Notes: a model not told the origin generated them from the sequence alone. 64,000 nt of DNA from Halomonas cupida (GCF_900142755.1 NZ_FRCA01000003.1:372001-436000); one strand, 5' to 3'; shown: positions 25,080 to 34,501, counted from the first letter of the stretch. Numbers and translations: made by a program.

Positions 25080-28008
25080 ATGTGGGACTCGGTGCCTGCT
25101 TGAGGTTGGCCGCAGGAATCTCCGAACGGGGAGCGCTGCTCTCCACATCGGCATTACTGTCACCGGGCAGGACCGTGAGGTCAGCCTTGATGTTGGCGAT
25201 GTTGCTGGGAGTTGCTCCTGGATCGAAGGCCACATCGACCACGTCATGACCCAGCAGGTCGCCCCAGATCGTGGACAGGTCATCGGCACTGACTTCGAGG
25301 GCGGCGGCGGCAAGCCGCTGGCGATGATTGAACATCAGGTCACCCCAGGACAATGCTCCCCACAGGCGAGAGGTACGAGCCGAGAGGCTGGTATCACGCA
25401 CCAGCAGCTCATCGTGCACCGCCTGGCGCCAGGCCGCGAGATCCTCTTCCTCGAGGTTGGACAGCATCTGCGGAACGCCGTTGAGGAAGGCGTCGATGTA
25501 CTGCCGGAGCTCAGCACTGGAGGTGCTGGGTGACTGTACCAGCATGCTGATACCCGGTGCATAGAGCAGCGGAGAATAGCCGGCATTGACCACGTAGCCA
25601 AGTTGCTGTTCGGTACGCAGGCGCTGGTAGAAAGGTGTCTCCAACAACTTGCCGAGCACCGCCAGCTTCGCCTGGGTGGGGACGGACTGGTCGGCCCCCT
25701 GCATATATCGCAACAGGATGGACTCCTCTCGCGTTGACTCCGGCGTCAGCGACGGCAGGTCATTGGCGTCCAGCACCACCAGGTCAGGAATATCACCCGC
25801 ACTCAGTTGAGGTTGCAGCTTGTCGAGCACCTGTTGGGCCTCGTCACGAGCGAGCTCCTCGCCGAGATTGCCCACCACCAGGGCCTGGACATGCAACTGA
25901 CTCAGGAAGTCGTCGCGGTAGGCGCGGAGGTCGTCGAGGCTGATATCGTCAAGGGCTTCCAGCAGCGCCGGGGTGGACCACTGTGGCCGAATCAGGGCCT
26001 CGGACAGCGTGCGTTGTGCCTGGTGATACAGGGGGTCCTGAGGTGCATTGCGCCACTCTCGGGACAGGCCGTAGCGCACACGCTCCAGGTTGGCTTCATC
26101 GATCTCGCCATTGAGCAGTTGATCAACCACTTCCTGCATGACCAGTGACTGGCGGTCACGCCAGCCGGTGAAGGACAGCGTCATCCCTCGTGAATGGGCA
26201 TAGGCGGTATAGCTCTGCCCCGCCAGGCGTGCAGCGTATAGTCGCGCATTGAGGCTGTCATTGAGCCAGCCCGCCAGTAGCTGGGTCATTGCCGACTCGC
26301 GGGCCGACTGGCTTGCTTCCGGGTGTTGCAGGCTGATGCGCCAGGAGACCTGAGGGGTGTCGAACTCGCTGTCGGCCTTGTACCAGACATCTGCCTGTGG
26401 GCTATCGAGCAGTACGGCAGGAATCTCCTGGTGCGGGTCGAGCAGGGTCAGGTCTGCGGCGATGAAGGGGTTGGGGTCCGGAAGCGACAGCCCGGTCAGT
26501 GCCTTGGCTTCTCCCACGTCGGCAGGCACTTCTCGCCAGGCCGTGTCGTAATACTGCGTACGTTGTTCGCTCTCGACCTCCGGGCCGCTGTACAGACGCA
26601 ACAGGTGCTCGGGCCGCAATGCATCCAGCCAGTGATCAATTTCGCCCCGATCCAGGCCATCCATGCGGTAGCCCGCCTGATTGACGTCCTTGAGCGGATA
26701 GTAGGCGAGACTCATGGACAGACGCATGGCTTCATCCAGCGGGTTGCCGTGCTGCTGGAACTGGAAGGCCTGGTGGGCCAGGCTGGCCTGTTCCTCATAG
26801 CGTGCTTCGCTGACGCCATGCTGGCGGATCTGCTCGATGGCGGCAAACAGGCTCGCCTGGATACGATCGATATGTTCTGCACCTTCTGGTGTCAGGCTGA
26901 CATCGACGGTAAACAGGGCATGCTGGCCGTCACCACGAGTAGTGCCGGCGGACAGGCCGTCGGCCCACCCCTGCTTGCGCAGTTGGCTGAGCAGGCTGCC
27001 CGGGCCTTCGTGCCCCAGCAGGTTGGCAATGTAGCTATCCGGCTTGGTGCGGTAGCTGAGAATCGGATCATCAACCGGGAACATGAAGCTGATATGGCGA
27101 CTGTCACGCAACGACTGGACTTCTGCTGCCAGCGGCAGGCGATCAGCATCCACCAGCGGGGTGGTGATTCTTTCGCGCTCCAGATCGCGGTTGGGGACGT
27201 CCACGAAGTCTTCGGTGACCATCCGGGTCAATTGATCCAGTGGTAGTGGGGCAACCACGGAGAGGTGCATTACGCCGGCGCCATAATGCTGTTGGTAGAA
27301 CTGCATGACCCGGTCGCGCAGGCTCGGCTCGTCCTCTGAGCGGTCGGCCAGGGTCTCGGTGCTGCCCACGGAAAAGCCAACGGTCGGATTTTCCGGATTG
27401 AGCATCGCGTCGAGTACTTCATCCTGTCGACGGGCATCATCGCGCAGTCGTGCCTGGTACTCGGAGTTGACGACGGTGCGTTCGCTACCCAGTTGGTCAG
27501 CGTTGAACAGTGGGTCGATAAAGAAATGACTGAAGCGATCCAGAGCGCCTTCCAGGGCGTCGGGCTCGACGTCGAAGAAGTAGTTGGTATCCCGCGATGC
27601 CGTGAAGGCATTGTGGCTCCCGCCATGACGACTGATATACCCCTGATAGGCATCAGGCTCCGGCCAGGCGTCGGTGCCCAGGAACAGCATGTGCTCAAGC
27701 AGGTGGGCTAGTCCCTGTAGGTCGCCGGGGTCCTGAGAGCTGCCGACAGCTACATTCATCGAAGCGGCGGCCTTGTCGGCCTCGGGGTCGCTGACCAGCA
27801 GGACCTTGAGACCGTTATCGAGCGTCAGGACACGATAGTCGCGCTGATCATGGGGGCTGACGACTGGCGTAACGACCCTTGCCACCTCGTCGGGCACTGA
27901 CTCCGTGGCGGCTTCGGCGGCAAGAGTGCTGGCAGCCTGAAGGGGCAGTGTGAGAGCACATAGAGTGACAAGCAGCATTGAGCTGCGCCTGCGTGGGGTA
28001 CTGGCCAT
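25072..28008 (-). CDS. ptrA: Periplasmic M16 zinc protease, protease III/pitrilysin-like
   Basis: A 978-residue insulinase-family protease. The start at 28008 lies 5 nt after AGGAGAT; the ATG three bases earlier is too close. A signal peptide (about 1-31) ends in TLAAEA. The inverted zinc motif is His102-L-L-Glu105-His106, with a distal Glu in RTVVNSEYQ. Full four-domain length as in E. coli PtrA, which degrades small polypeptides in the periplasm. The ATG shares its first base with the stop of the upstream SRAP-like gene (TGATG), so the two are translationally coupled. The last codons run into a repeat. Confidence 0.93.
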   Translation of the reverse strand: MASTPRRRSSMLLVTLCALTLPLQAASTLAAEAATESVPDEVARVVTPVVSPHDQRDYRVLTLDNGLKVLLVSDPEADKAAASMNVAVGSSQDPGDLQGLAHLLEHMLFLGTDAWPEPDAYQGYISRHGGSHNAFTASRDTNYFFDVEPDALEGALDRFSHFFIDPLFNADQLGSERTVVNSEYQARLRDDARRQDEVLDAMLNPENPTVGFSVGSTETLADRSEDEPSLRDRVMQFYQQHYGAGVMHLSVVAPLPLDQLTRMVTEDFVDVPNRDLERERITTPLVDADRLPLAAEVQSLRDSRHISFMFPVDDPILSYRTKPDSYIANLLGHEGPGSLLSQLRKQGWADGLSAGTTRGDGQHALFTVDVSLTPEGAEHIDRIQASLFAAIEQIRQHGVSEARYEEQASLAHQAFQFQQHGNPLDEAMRLSMSLAYYPLKDVNQAGYRMDGLDRGEIDHWLDALRPEHLLRLYSGPEVESEQRTQYYDTAWREVPADVGEAKALTGLSLPDPNPFIAADLTLLDPHQEIPAVLLDSPQADVWYKADSEFDTPQVSWRISLQHPEASQSARESAMTQLLAGWLNDSLNARLYAARLAGQSYTAYAHSRGMTLSFTGWRDRQSLVMQEVVDQLLNGEIDEANLERVRYGLSREWRNAPQDPLYHQAQRTLSEALIRPQWSTPALLEALDDISLDDLRAYRDDFLSQLHVQALVVGNLGEELARDEAQQVLDKLQPQLSAGDIPDLVVLDANDLPSLTPESTREESILLRYMQGADQSVPTQAKLAVLGKLLETPFYQRLRTEQQLGYVVNAGYSPLLYAPGISMLVQSPSTSSAELRQYIDAFLNGVPQMLSNLEEEDLAAWRQAVHDELLVRDTSLSARTSRLWGALSWGDLMFNHRQRLAAAALEVSADDLSTIWGDLLGHDVVDVAFDPGATPSNIANIKADLTVLPGDSNADVESSAPRSEIPAANLKQAPSPTSP

Positions 28009-28694
28009 CATATCTCCTGTTCGGGCTTGTGGCGCCGCATGATTCCGATGGGATGGGCGCATGATGGATCCTGTTCACGTGGATTGTTCACACGTCTAGA
28101 TACCGGAAAGGCGCCCAACAGTTCCCCATTTGCTGGCTTGAGCAGGTTGTTGATGATGTCCTCAGGGGTCTGAGGGTCAAGCCAGAGATGGGAATCCTCG
28201 GGTCGGATAAGGGCCGGCAGGCGGTCCGATAATGGCTCGAGGAACGTTGGGCTGGGTACGGTGATGAGCGCAAAGGAGTCGTTGTAATCGGTCAGGGTGG
28301 TGTGAAAGCGGCACCAGATGCCCGCCAGCAGCATTGGTGACCGGTCAGCTCGGGTAATCAGGTGTGGCTGCTTGTAGCCCGGCCTCGGCTGCCAGGCATA
28401 GATGCCCGCGGCAGGGACCAGACAACGCCGCGAGCGGATGGCGTCGCTGAACATTCGCCGCTGCGAGAGGCCTTCGGCGCGGGCGCAATGGGGAGCGTGG
28501 TCGAGGACTTTCAGCCACGGTGGAGTCAAGCCCCAGAAGGCATCGCCCAGGGTCGGGCGAGCGGCCTCGAGGCGTATCACCGAAAGCGGTCGACGCGGTG
28601 CCATATTGACACCGCTGATGATGCTGGTGGGGACGTAGAGGTCGGGAACCGCCTGCTCGATACAGGCAGGGGGGATGTACAGTCGACCTGTCAT
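28008..28694 (-). CDS. SRAP/YedK-like protein lacking catalytic residues
   Basis: A 228-residue member of the SRAP (SOS-response-associated peptidase, YedK/HMCES) family by NMAPRRPLSVI, FWGLTPPWLK, RRCLVPAAGIYAW and LSDRLPALI. In YedK, Cys2 crosslinks to abasic DNA with help from Asn75, Glu105 and His160. Here the matching positions are Thr2 (MTGR instead of MCGR), Cys70 (HCARAE for NAR.E), Ala100 (YAW for YEW) and Ser156 (SDRLP for HDRMP). The start is secure: GGAGATTTC precedes ATG 28694 and no MCGR frame lies upstream. Probably a DNA-binding pseudoenzyme. It is coupled to the pitrilysin gene. Confidence 0.85.
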   Translation of the reverse strand: MTGRLYIPPACIEQAVPDLYVPTSIISGVNMAPRRPLSVIRLEAARPTLGDAFWGLTPPWLKVLDHAPHCARAEGLSQRRMFSDAIRSRRCLVPAAGIYAWQPRPGYKQPHLITRADRSPMLLAGIWCRFHTTLTDYNDSFALITVPSPTFLEPLSDRLPALIRPEDSHLWLDPQTPEDIINNLLKPANGELLGAFPVSRRVNNPREQDPSCAHPIGIMRRHKPEQEI

Positions 28695-28964
28695 GAAATC
28701 TCCGGCCAGGAAGCACCCGGCGTCGTGTGTCCACAGTCAGGACAACAGCAATGGGCAGAACGGCATTTACCTTGTGCTGGCGGCCGTCTGGGGTATTCTG
28801 TCGAAAACACTGTTCGATTAATGTATCCTGAAGTGCAAACGTAAGGAAGCACTGACCAATTATACAGGTGAAACGGCGTTTTTCGTTGCGATCATGCTGT
28901 ATCAGGTCAAGACTTTCAGGTATCAACCCTTGTCGCCATCCGGCGTTACTGTGAGAGGAAAGCG

Positions 28965-29585
28965 ATGGCTCGTCCCAGACAGCATGCCCCTGAAGAGCTT
29001 CACGCTCAGGTGATGGCGGCCTGCGATGCCTGGCTGAGTGAGCAGCCGGTACATGCGCTGTCGTTGCGCTCTCTGGCGCGTGAGGTGGGTTGTGCGCCGA
29101 GTACGCTACTCAAACTCTACGGCAGCTTCAATAACCTGCTTCAGCACGTCAATATCGAGAGTCTGGCCAGCCTGCGTGCGGTGATCGAGCCGCTGCTGGC
29201 GGATACCACTCCGCCCGAGGAGCGGCTACGCGCTCTGGCCATGGGCTATTGGAGCTTTGCTCGCGACGCGGCTCATCGCTGGGAGCTGCTGTTCGATTAT
29301 CCACTGGCCCAGGAAGGTGAGCTGGACCGTCGCCAGTCCGATATGATCGAGGCGCTGTTCTCCCGGGTAGAGGCAGCACTGAAGGAATATCAGCCGCGGC
29401 TGGGGGACTTGGAAGCGCGGCGCCTGGCACGCACCCTGTGGGGCAGTGTGCATGGACTGGTACAGCTGGGGTTGAACGACCGTCTGGGATACTGGCAGGG
29501 GGGCGCCTTCGGGGCGGATGAGCTCCTTGAGCAACTGCTGTGCACCACTCTGGCTGGCCTTGAGAGGATGCCACAGGATCCGTGA
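28965..29585 (+). CDS. TetR-family transcriptional regulator
   Basis: A 206-residue repressor. The N-terminal helix-turn-helix is LSLRSLAREVGCAPSTLLKLYGSFNNLL; the C-terminal ligand domain includes ALAMGYWSFARDAAHRWELLF, of the TetR_C/WHG type. GAGGAAAGCG precedes the ATG. Its stop overlaps the PlsC-like gene by GTGA, so regulator and acyltransferase form one operon. Ligand unknown; an acyl-CoA or lipid signal would be reasonable. Confidence 0.9.
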   Translation: MARPRQHAPEELHAQVMAACDAWLSEQPVHALSLRSLAREVGCAPSTLLKLYGSFNNLLQHVNIESLASLRAVIEPLLADTTPPEERLRALAMGYWSFARDAAHRWELLFDYPLAQEGELDRRQSDMIEALFSRVEAALKEYQPRLGDLEARRLARTLWGSVHGLVQLGLNDRLGYWQGGAFGADELLEQLLCTTLAGLERMPQDP

Positions 29586-30301
29586 ACTCACTCTTTATCT
29601 GGGGCGTCGGCACATTACTGGTCGTAGCCTATATCTGGCACTTCACTAGACAGCCTGCCTGGCACATTCGCGGCCTGGTCTACGCGCTGATTCACGTCAT
29701 GTACCGGCTGCGCTTTCTGGGCCGGAGCAATATTCCCTCTCGTGGCCCTGCGCTTGTGGTGTGCAACCATGTCAGCTTTGTTGATGCGCTGGTGATGGGG
29801 GGAGGTAGCCCTCGACCGCTACGCTTCCTGATGGACAAGCCGATCTACGAGTCGAAACGTCTCAATTGGTTGTTTCGCATGGTCGGTGCGATTCCCGTGG
29901 AGTCCGATCGCAGCGACCCGGGCAACGTGCGCCGTGCGTTGGATGAAGTGAGCCGAGCACTGCGCAATGGCGATATCGTGATGTTGTTCCCGGAAGGGCG
30001 GCTGACGCCGGATGGTGAGACACATACGTTCCGTCGGGGTCTGGACCTGATTCTCCGGCGTGATCCGGTACCGGTCATTCCTGCCGCGCTGTCGGGGCTG
30101 TGGGGATCCTGGACATCACATGCTCATGGCCGGGCGCTGAGTCGCTGGCCTCGTCGCTTCCGTGCCCGGGTGGCGCTGTACTTCGGTGAGCCGATAGCGC
30201 CGGGCCAGGCAACCCGGCAGTTGCTTGAACAGCAGGTGCTTGAACTCAAGCGGCAAGCGGATGAGTGGGGAGACAATCACCCATCAGAGTCGGAAAGCTA
30301 G
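29582..30301 (+). CDS. 1-acyl-glycerol-3-phosphate acyltransferase (PlsC-like)
   Basis: A 239-residue membrane-anchored acyltransferase with an N-terminal TM helix (LFIWGVGTLLVVAYIW), the catalytic NHVSFVD (His63, Asp68), and FPEGRLTPDG for glycerol-3-phosphate binding. It likely acylates lysophosphatidate or a related lysophospholipid; it resembles the acyltransferase part of Aas-type proteins. GTG start at 29582 overlaps the TetR stop. A second plsC may exist elsewhere. Confidence 0.9.
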   Translation: MNSLFIWGVGTLLVVAYIWHFTRQPAWHIRGLVYALIHVMYRLRFLGRSNIPSRGPALVVCNHVSFVDALVMGGGSPRPLRFLMDKPIYESKRLNWLFRMVGAIPVESDRSDPGNVRRALDEVSRALRNGDIVMLFPEGRLTPDGETHTFRRGLDLILRRDPVPVIPAALSGLWGSWTSHAHGRALSRWPRRFRARVALYFGEPIAPGQATRQLLEQQVLELKRQADEWGDNHPSESES

Positions 30302-30352
30302 AGGCTGGTCCAGGTGTTCTGACTCTGGTGTTCTGACTCAGGTGTGCTGGCT

Positions 30353-30527
30353 TATTGACCCGACATGCTTTCATGTTGGGTTAATGGCGGCACAGGGACG
30401 TGCCGCCGTCGGCCATCAGGCCGACGCGAGACCGCACCACACCAGCAGATTCGCGCATCTGCGCCAGTGTGGTGCGGACGACAATCAAATCGATCAGGAA
30501 GAGCTATTTGATTGCCATGTCAATAGT
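30353..30527 (+). repeat. 175-bp dispersed intergenic repeat, copy A
   Basis: A 175-bp element between convergent genes, about 94% identical without gaps to copy B (58984-59158, opposite strand). It folds into a series of hairpins: GGCGGCAC/GTGCCGCC at 30387-30408, GTCGGCC/GGCCGAC at 30408-30425, a long CGCACCACAC/GTGTGGTGCG stem at 30433-30476, and CAATCAAAT/ATTTGATTG at 30482-30514. Its right end supplies the stop codon of the CorB-like gene. Confidence 0.93.
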
Positions 30528-31809
30528 TTGTCTCGTTGACCCGGCGGCGCGCCGCCGGCCAGCAACATACCGAGGTGATCAGGTTATCGCGCACATCGAG
30601 AATCTCCATGCGGATATTGCCGATCTGCAGGCAGGCCTGGCCATCCGGGAAGGACTCCAGGTATTCCAGAATCAATCCATTGAGGGTCTTGGGACCGTCG
30701 GTAGGCAGTTGCCAGCCCAGTGACTTATTGATGTCGCGGACACTGGCAGTGCCGTCAATGACATGGCTGCCATCGGCCTGAGGCAACATGTCCTGTTCGA
30801 GGTCGGTGACATCGGTAGTGAACTCACCGACAATCTCCTCGAGGATATCCTCCAGCGTCACCAGGCCTTCCACATCCCCGTACTCATCGACCACGATACC
30901 GATGCGTCGCTTCTGCTTCTGGAAGTTGAGCAATTGGGTATGCAGCGGCGTGGACTCGGGAATGAAGTAAGGTTCCCTGGCCTCCTGCACGATCGCCGCC
31001 TTGGTGACTTCGTCGCGGGACAGGAAGCGAGCCGCGTTGCGCAGGTGGAGCATGCCGATGATGCTGTTGATGTCGCCCTTGTAGACCGGCAGTCGAGTGT
31101 GCTGGCTGGTGCGAATCTGCGCCAGGATATCCTCCAGGTCATCATCCAGGTCGATGCCCACAACCTCGTGTCGCGGAACCATGATGTCGTTGACGGTGAC
31201 ATTCTCGAGATCAAGGATCGACAGCAACATGGCCTGGTGGCGGCGCGGTATCAGGGTGCCGGCCTCATGCACGACGGTGCGCAACTCATCACGGGTCAGA
31301 TTGTCACCACCGCCTTCGATACTCTTCACGCCCGTCAGTCGAAGCAGGCCGTTGGAGACGATATTGACGATCCAGACCAGCGGATAGAGCAGCTTCAGCA
31401 GCGGCTCCAGAATCATCGACGCCGGGTAGGCGATGCGCTCCGGTTTGATGGCCGCAAAGGTCTTGGGCGTCACCTCGGCGAAGATCAGTACCACGATGGT
31501 CAACAGTGCCGTGGCGATGGCTGGACCACTGACTTCACCAAAGAAATGGATGGCGATGATAGTGGCAATGGATGCCGCAAGGTTGTTGACGAAGTTGTTG
31601 CCGATGAGAATAACGCCGATCAGCCGATCTGGCCGTGTCAGCAGGCGCAGAACACGCTGGGCGTTACGTTGGCCACTATTGGCTTGATGGCTGAGCCGAT
31701 ACCGATTGATCGACATCATGCCGGTTTCGGAACTGGAAAAGAAAGCCGAGAGGGCGATGAGCAGGAACAGCAGGCCAAAAAGTGTTCCTACGGGGAAGTC
31801 GTCGCTCAA
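30520..31809 (-). CDS. CorB/CNNM-family transporter with CBS pair (YfjD-like)
   Basis: A 429-residue inner-membrane protein: DUF21 transmembrane domain (FFSSSETGMMSINRYRLSH; IGNNFVNNLAASIAT; VTPKTFAAIKPERIA), two CBS domains (VNDIMVPRHEVVGIDLDD and RRIGIVVDEYGDVEGLVTLED) and a C-terminal CorC/HlyC domain ending at LITSVCCWP. Family members move Mg2+/Co2+ or regulate its efflux. The last codons and the TGA lie at the edge of the 175-bp repeat, suggesting that insertion of the element set the present C-terminus (AARRRVNETNY). Confidence 0.92.
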   Translation of the reverse strand: MSDDFPVGTLFGLLFLLIALSAFFSSSETGMMSINRYRLSHQANSGQRNAQRVLRLLTRPDRLIGVILIGNNFVNNLAASIATIIAIHFFGEVSGPAIATALLTIVVLIFAEVTPKTFAAIKPERIAYPASMILEPLLKLLYPLVWIVNIVSNGLLRLTGVKSIEGGGDNLTRDELRTVVHEAGTLIPRRHQAMLLSILDLENVTVNDIMVPRHEVVGIDLDDDLEDILAQIRTSQHTRLPVYKGDINSIIGMLHLRNAARFLSRDEVTKAAIVQEAREPYFIPESTPLHTQLLNFQKQKRRIGIVVDEYGDVEGLVTLEDILEEIVGEFTTDVTDLEQDMLPQADGSHVIDGTASVRDINKSLGWQLPTDGPKTLNGLILEYLESFPDGQACLQIGNIRMEILDVRDNLITSVCCWPAARRRVNETNY

Positions 31810-31884
31810 GTCTTTGAATCCTGGGTCACGGGTAAGCGTCGAGTTTCATGGTCGCGAACCGGGTGTGTCAAGCTGATCGGCGGG

Positions 31885-32685
31885 TCAGTGGTGCGCCAGC
31901 AGCACTTCGAGCACAAACTTGCTTCCGAAATAGGCGAGTAGCAACACGATATATCCTGTCAAGGTCCAGCGCACCGCGCGCATGCCGCGCCAGCCAAGGC
32001 GGTGATGACACAGCAGCAGGGTGGCGAAGACCAGCCAGGCCAGCAGTGACAGTACAGTCTTGTGGACCAGGTGTTGGGCGAACATGTCCTCGAGAAACAC
32101 AACGCCGCTGGCGATCGACAGGGTCAGCAGAACCAGGCCGGCCCAGATCATCTCGAACAGCACGCGCTCCATTGTTGTCAGCGGAGGCAGAGACTGCACT
32201 ACGCCGCGAATACGGTGATGCTTGAGTGCCTTGTTCTGGATGCCGACCAGAATGGCTTGCAGTGCGGCAATGGCGAGAACGGCGAAGGCCAGTGCAGAGC
32301 TGGCAGCGTGCAGGGCGATGCCTGGTGTCATGCCGCTTTCGTTGGTCGGTGTGGGCATCTCGATGCCCAACAGCAGGACGATCCCGGCAAAGGGAAATAA
32401 CGCAGTGGCTATGTTGAGCACCGGCTTGAACAGGCTGGCGCCAAGCAGCACGATGACAGCAATACCCGTGGCCAGTACCGCACTGGTGGAGAAGCCCGGT
32501 AGCAGCGAGCCTTCATGCAGGATCAGGCCTACTGCAATGAGAGCGTGGAGCAGTGCCGCCAGGCTGCCGAGTCCGCGTACCAGCAGGTCTCTGGGCGGCA
32601 CACGACGTAGCAGGGCAAGGCCCTGCCAGGATGCGGCGGCGATATAGAAAACGAAGGCCATCAAGGCCAGGGGTAAGGCCTGCAT
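31885..32685 (-). CDS. CcsA/YpjD-like cytochrome c assembly membrane protein
   Basis: A 266-residue polytopic protein of the cytochrome c assembly (CcsA/HemX, YpjD) type with about eight TM helices and conserved His residues (LLHALIAVGLILHEG, GIALHAASSALAF, LVHKTVLSLLAW). The start at 32685 (MQALPLALMAF) begins the first helix; the open frame continues 104 codons upstream with unlikely composition. It is divergent from ffh, a common arrangement in gammaproteobacteria. A role in haem handling is family-based inference. Confidence 0.87.
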   Translation of the reverse strand: MQALPLALMAFVFYIAAASWQGLALLRRVPPRDLLVRGLGSLAALLHALIAVGLILHEGSLLPGFSTSAVLATGIAVIVLLGASLFKPVLNIATALFPFAGIVLLLGIEMPTPTNESGMTPGIALHAASSALAFAVLAIAALQAILVGIQNKALKHHRIRGVVQSLPPLTTMERVLFEMIWAGLVLLTLSIASGVVFLEDMFAQHLVHKTVLSLLAWLVFATLLLCHHRLGWRGMRAVRWTLTGYIVLLLAYFGSKFVLEVLLAHH

Positions 32686-32918
32686 GCTGTCCGTACGCCT
32701 TTGGTGAATGAGCAGACGGCTCGAAAAAACGTCAACTGGAAAAACGCCAGGCGGAAAACCATCCCGGAATGGCATCCTCGACTGGCCACGAGTTCCTGTA
32801 ACTGATGAGTCCAGCGTGGGCCTCACTATACCGAATCGAAGTCGCGTCTGACAGTTGCACGGAGATAGCTGCATGGATAGTCCGGCCAACTTGCATGGAG
32901 AGTCGTGCCGACAAGGCG

Positions 32919-32924
32919 TATAAT
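32919..32924 (+). promoter_or_regulatory. -10 element of probable ffh promoter
   Basis: TATAAT at 32919-32924, 88 bp before the ffh ATG. No good -35 hexamer at 16-18 bp is seen. The rest of the 326-bp divergent region (32686-33011) shows nothing else I can name. Confidence 0.5.
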
Positions 32925-33011
32925 TTCTGCCCAACGCTATAGGAGGTGGCGTCGAAACCACTCTAGTCTTGTGGGACGCCACACCAGGCCATCGCATTCA
33001 AGGGGCCATTC

Positions 33012-34421
33012 ATGTTCCAGAATCTCAGTGAGCGTCTGTCGCAGACGCTGAAGTCCATCAAGGGTCAGGCGCGCCTGACCGAGGACAACATCAAGGATAC
33101 CCTGCGCGAAGTGCGCAAGGCGCTGCTCGAGGCCGACGTGGCGCTGCCGGTGGTCAAGTCCTTCATCGAGCGTGTGCGCGAGCGTGCTGTCGGCCAGGAA
33201 GTGTCGCGCAGCCTGTCGCCAGGACAGCAGTTCGTCAAGATCGTCCAGCAGGAGCTGGAAGCGACCATGGGCGAGGCCAATGAGGGGTTGAACCTCAAGG
33301 GCTCTCCGGCGGTCGTGCTGATGGCGGGTCTGCAGGGTGCCGGTAAGACCACCTCCGTGGCCAAGCTGGCACGGTATCTGCGCGAGCGTGAGAAGAAGAA
33401 GGTGCTGGTGGTGTCTGCCGACGTCTATCGTCCGGCGGCGATCGATCAGCTCGAGACGCTGGCAAAGGAAGTCGAGGTGGACTTCTTCCCGTCACGTTCG
33501 GATGAGCAGCCGGTAGCCATTGCCGAGGCGGCCATCAAGCATGCGCGGATCCAGTTCCATGACGTTCTGATCGTTGATACCGCTGGTCGTCTGGCCATCG
33601 ACGAAGCGATGATGGACGAGATCAAGGCGCTGCATAAGGCCATTGAGCCGTCCGAGACACTGTTCGTCGTCGACTCCATGACCGGTCAGGATGCCGCCAA
33701 CACCGCGCGTGCCTTTGCTGATGCTCTGCCGCTGACCGGCGTGGTGTTGACCAAGGCCGACGGTGATGCTCGCGGTGGTGCGGCGCTGTCAGTGCGCCAT
33801 GTGACCGGGCGTCCGATCAAGTTCATGGGTGTCGGCGAGAAGGTCGATGCGCTGGAACCCTTCCACCCTGATCGCGTCGCCTCGCGAATCCTCGGCATGG
33901 GCGATGTACTGTCGCTGATCGAGGAAGCCGAGCGTACCGTCGACCGTGGCAAGGCCGAGCAACTGGCACGCAAGGTCAAGAAGGGCCAGGGCTTCGACCT
34001 CGAGGATTTTCGGGAGCAGCTCCAGCAGCTCAAGAAGATGGGCGGCATGGGTGGTCTGCTCGGCAAGCTCCCCGGAATGGGGCAGATGGCCGAAATGGCG
34101 CAGGGGCCTGGCCCCGAGAAGGAACTCGGCAAGCTCGAGGCGTTGATCAACTCCATGACGCCTCGCGAGCGTCATCAGCCGGATATCATCAACGGTTCAC
34201 GCAAGCGTCGCATTGCCGCTGGTGCTGGCCTGCAGGTGCCCGACCTCAATCGTCTTCTCAAGCAGCACAAGCAGATGCAGAAGATGATGAAAAAGGCGGG
34301 CAAGAAGGGCGGCATGCAGAAGATGATGCGCGGCATGTCTGGAATGATGGGCCCAGGCGGTATGGGTGGCCCAGGTGGCCCTGGCGGTATGGGTGGTCCT
34401 GGCGGTATGCCCTGGAAATAG
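33012..34421 (+). CDS. ffh: Signal recognition particle GTPase Ffh
   Basis: A 469-residue SRP54 homologue with N domain, G domain (GLQGAGKTT; VDTAGRLAIDEAMMDE; TKADGDARGGAA) and a methionine-rich M domain ending in Gly/Met/Pro repeats. Binds 4.5S RNA and signal sequences and docks with FtsY. Length is slightly above the E. coli protein because of the Gly-Met tail. Confidence 0.98.
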   Translation: MFQNLSERLSQTLKSIKGQARLTEDNIKDTLREVRKALLEADVALPVVKSFIERVRERAVGQEVSRSLSPGQQFVKIVQQELEATMGEANEGLNLKGSPAVVLMAGLQGAGKTTSVAKLARYLREREKKKVLVVSADVYRPAAIDQLETLAKEVEVDFFPSRSDEQPVAIAEAAIKHARIQFHDVLIVDTAGRLAIDEAMMDEIKALHKAIEPSETLFVVDSMTGQDAANTARAFADALPLTGVVLTKADGDARGGAALSVRHVTGRPIKFMGVGEKVDALEPFHPDRVASRILGMGDVLSLIEEAERTVDRGKAEQLARKVKKGQGFDLEDFREQLQQLKKMGGMGGLLGKLPGMGQMAEMAQGPGPEKELGKLEALINSMTPRERHQPDIINGSRKRRIAAGAGLQVPDLNRLLKQHKQMQKMMKKAGKKGGMQKMMRGMSGMMGPGGMGGPGGPGGMGGPGGMPWK

Positions 34422-34501
34422 CATGCCCGGCCCTGGTCGGCAGGGCCGAAAAAGGTTCCCATGCGGCATGGTTTTCCGTAGAATGTCGCGTCTTCACTAT
34501 T

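Noticed and set aside
30763..31941. Plus-strand frame of 392 codons opposite the CorB-like gene
   Set aside because: Antisense shadow; composition is Gln/Asp/His-rich as expected from reverse reading.
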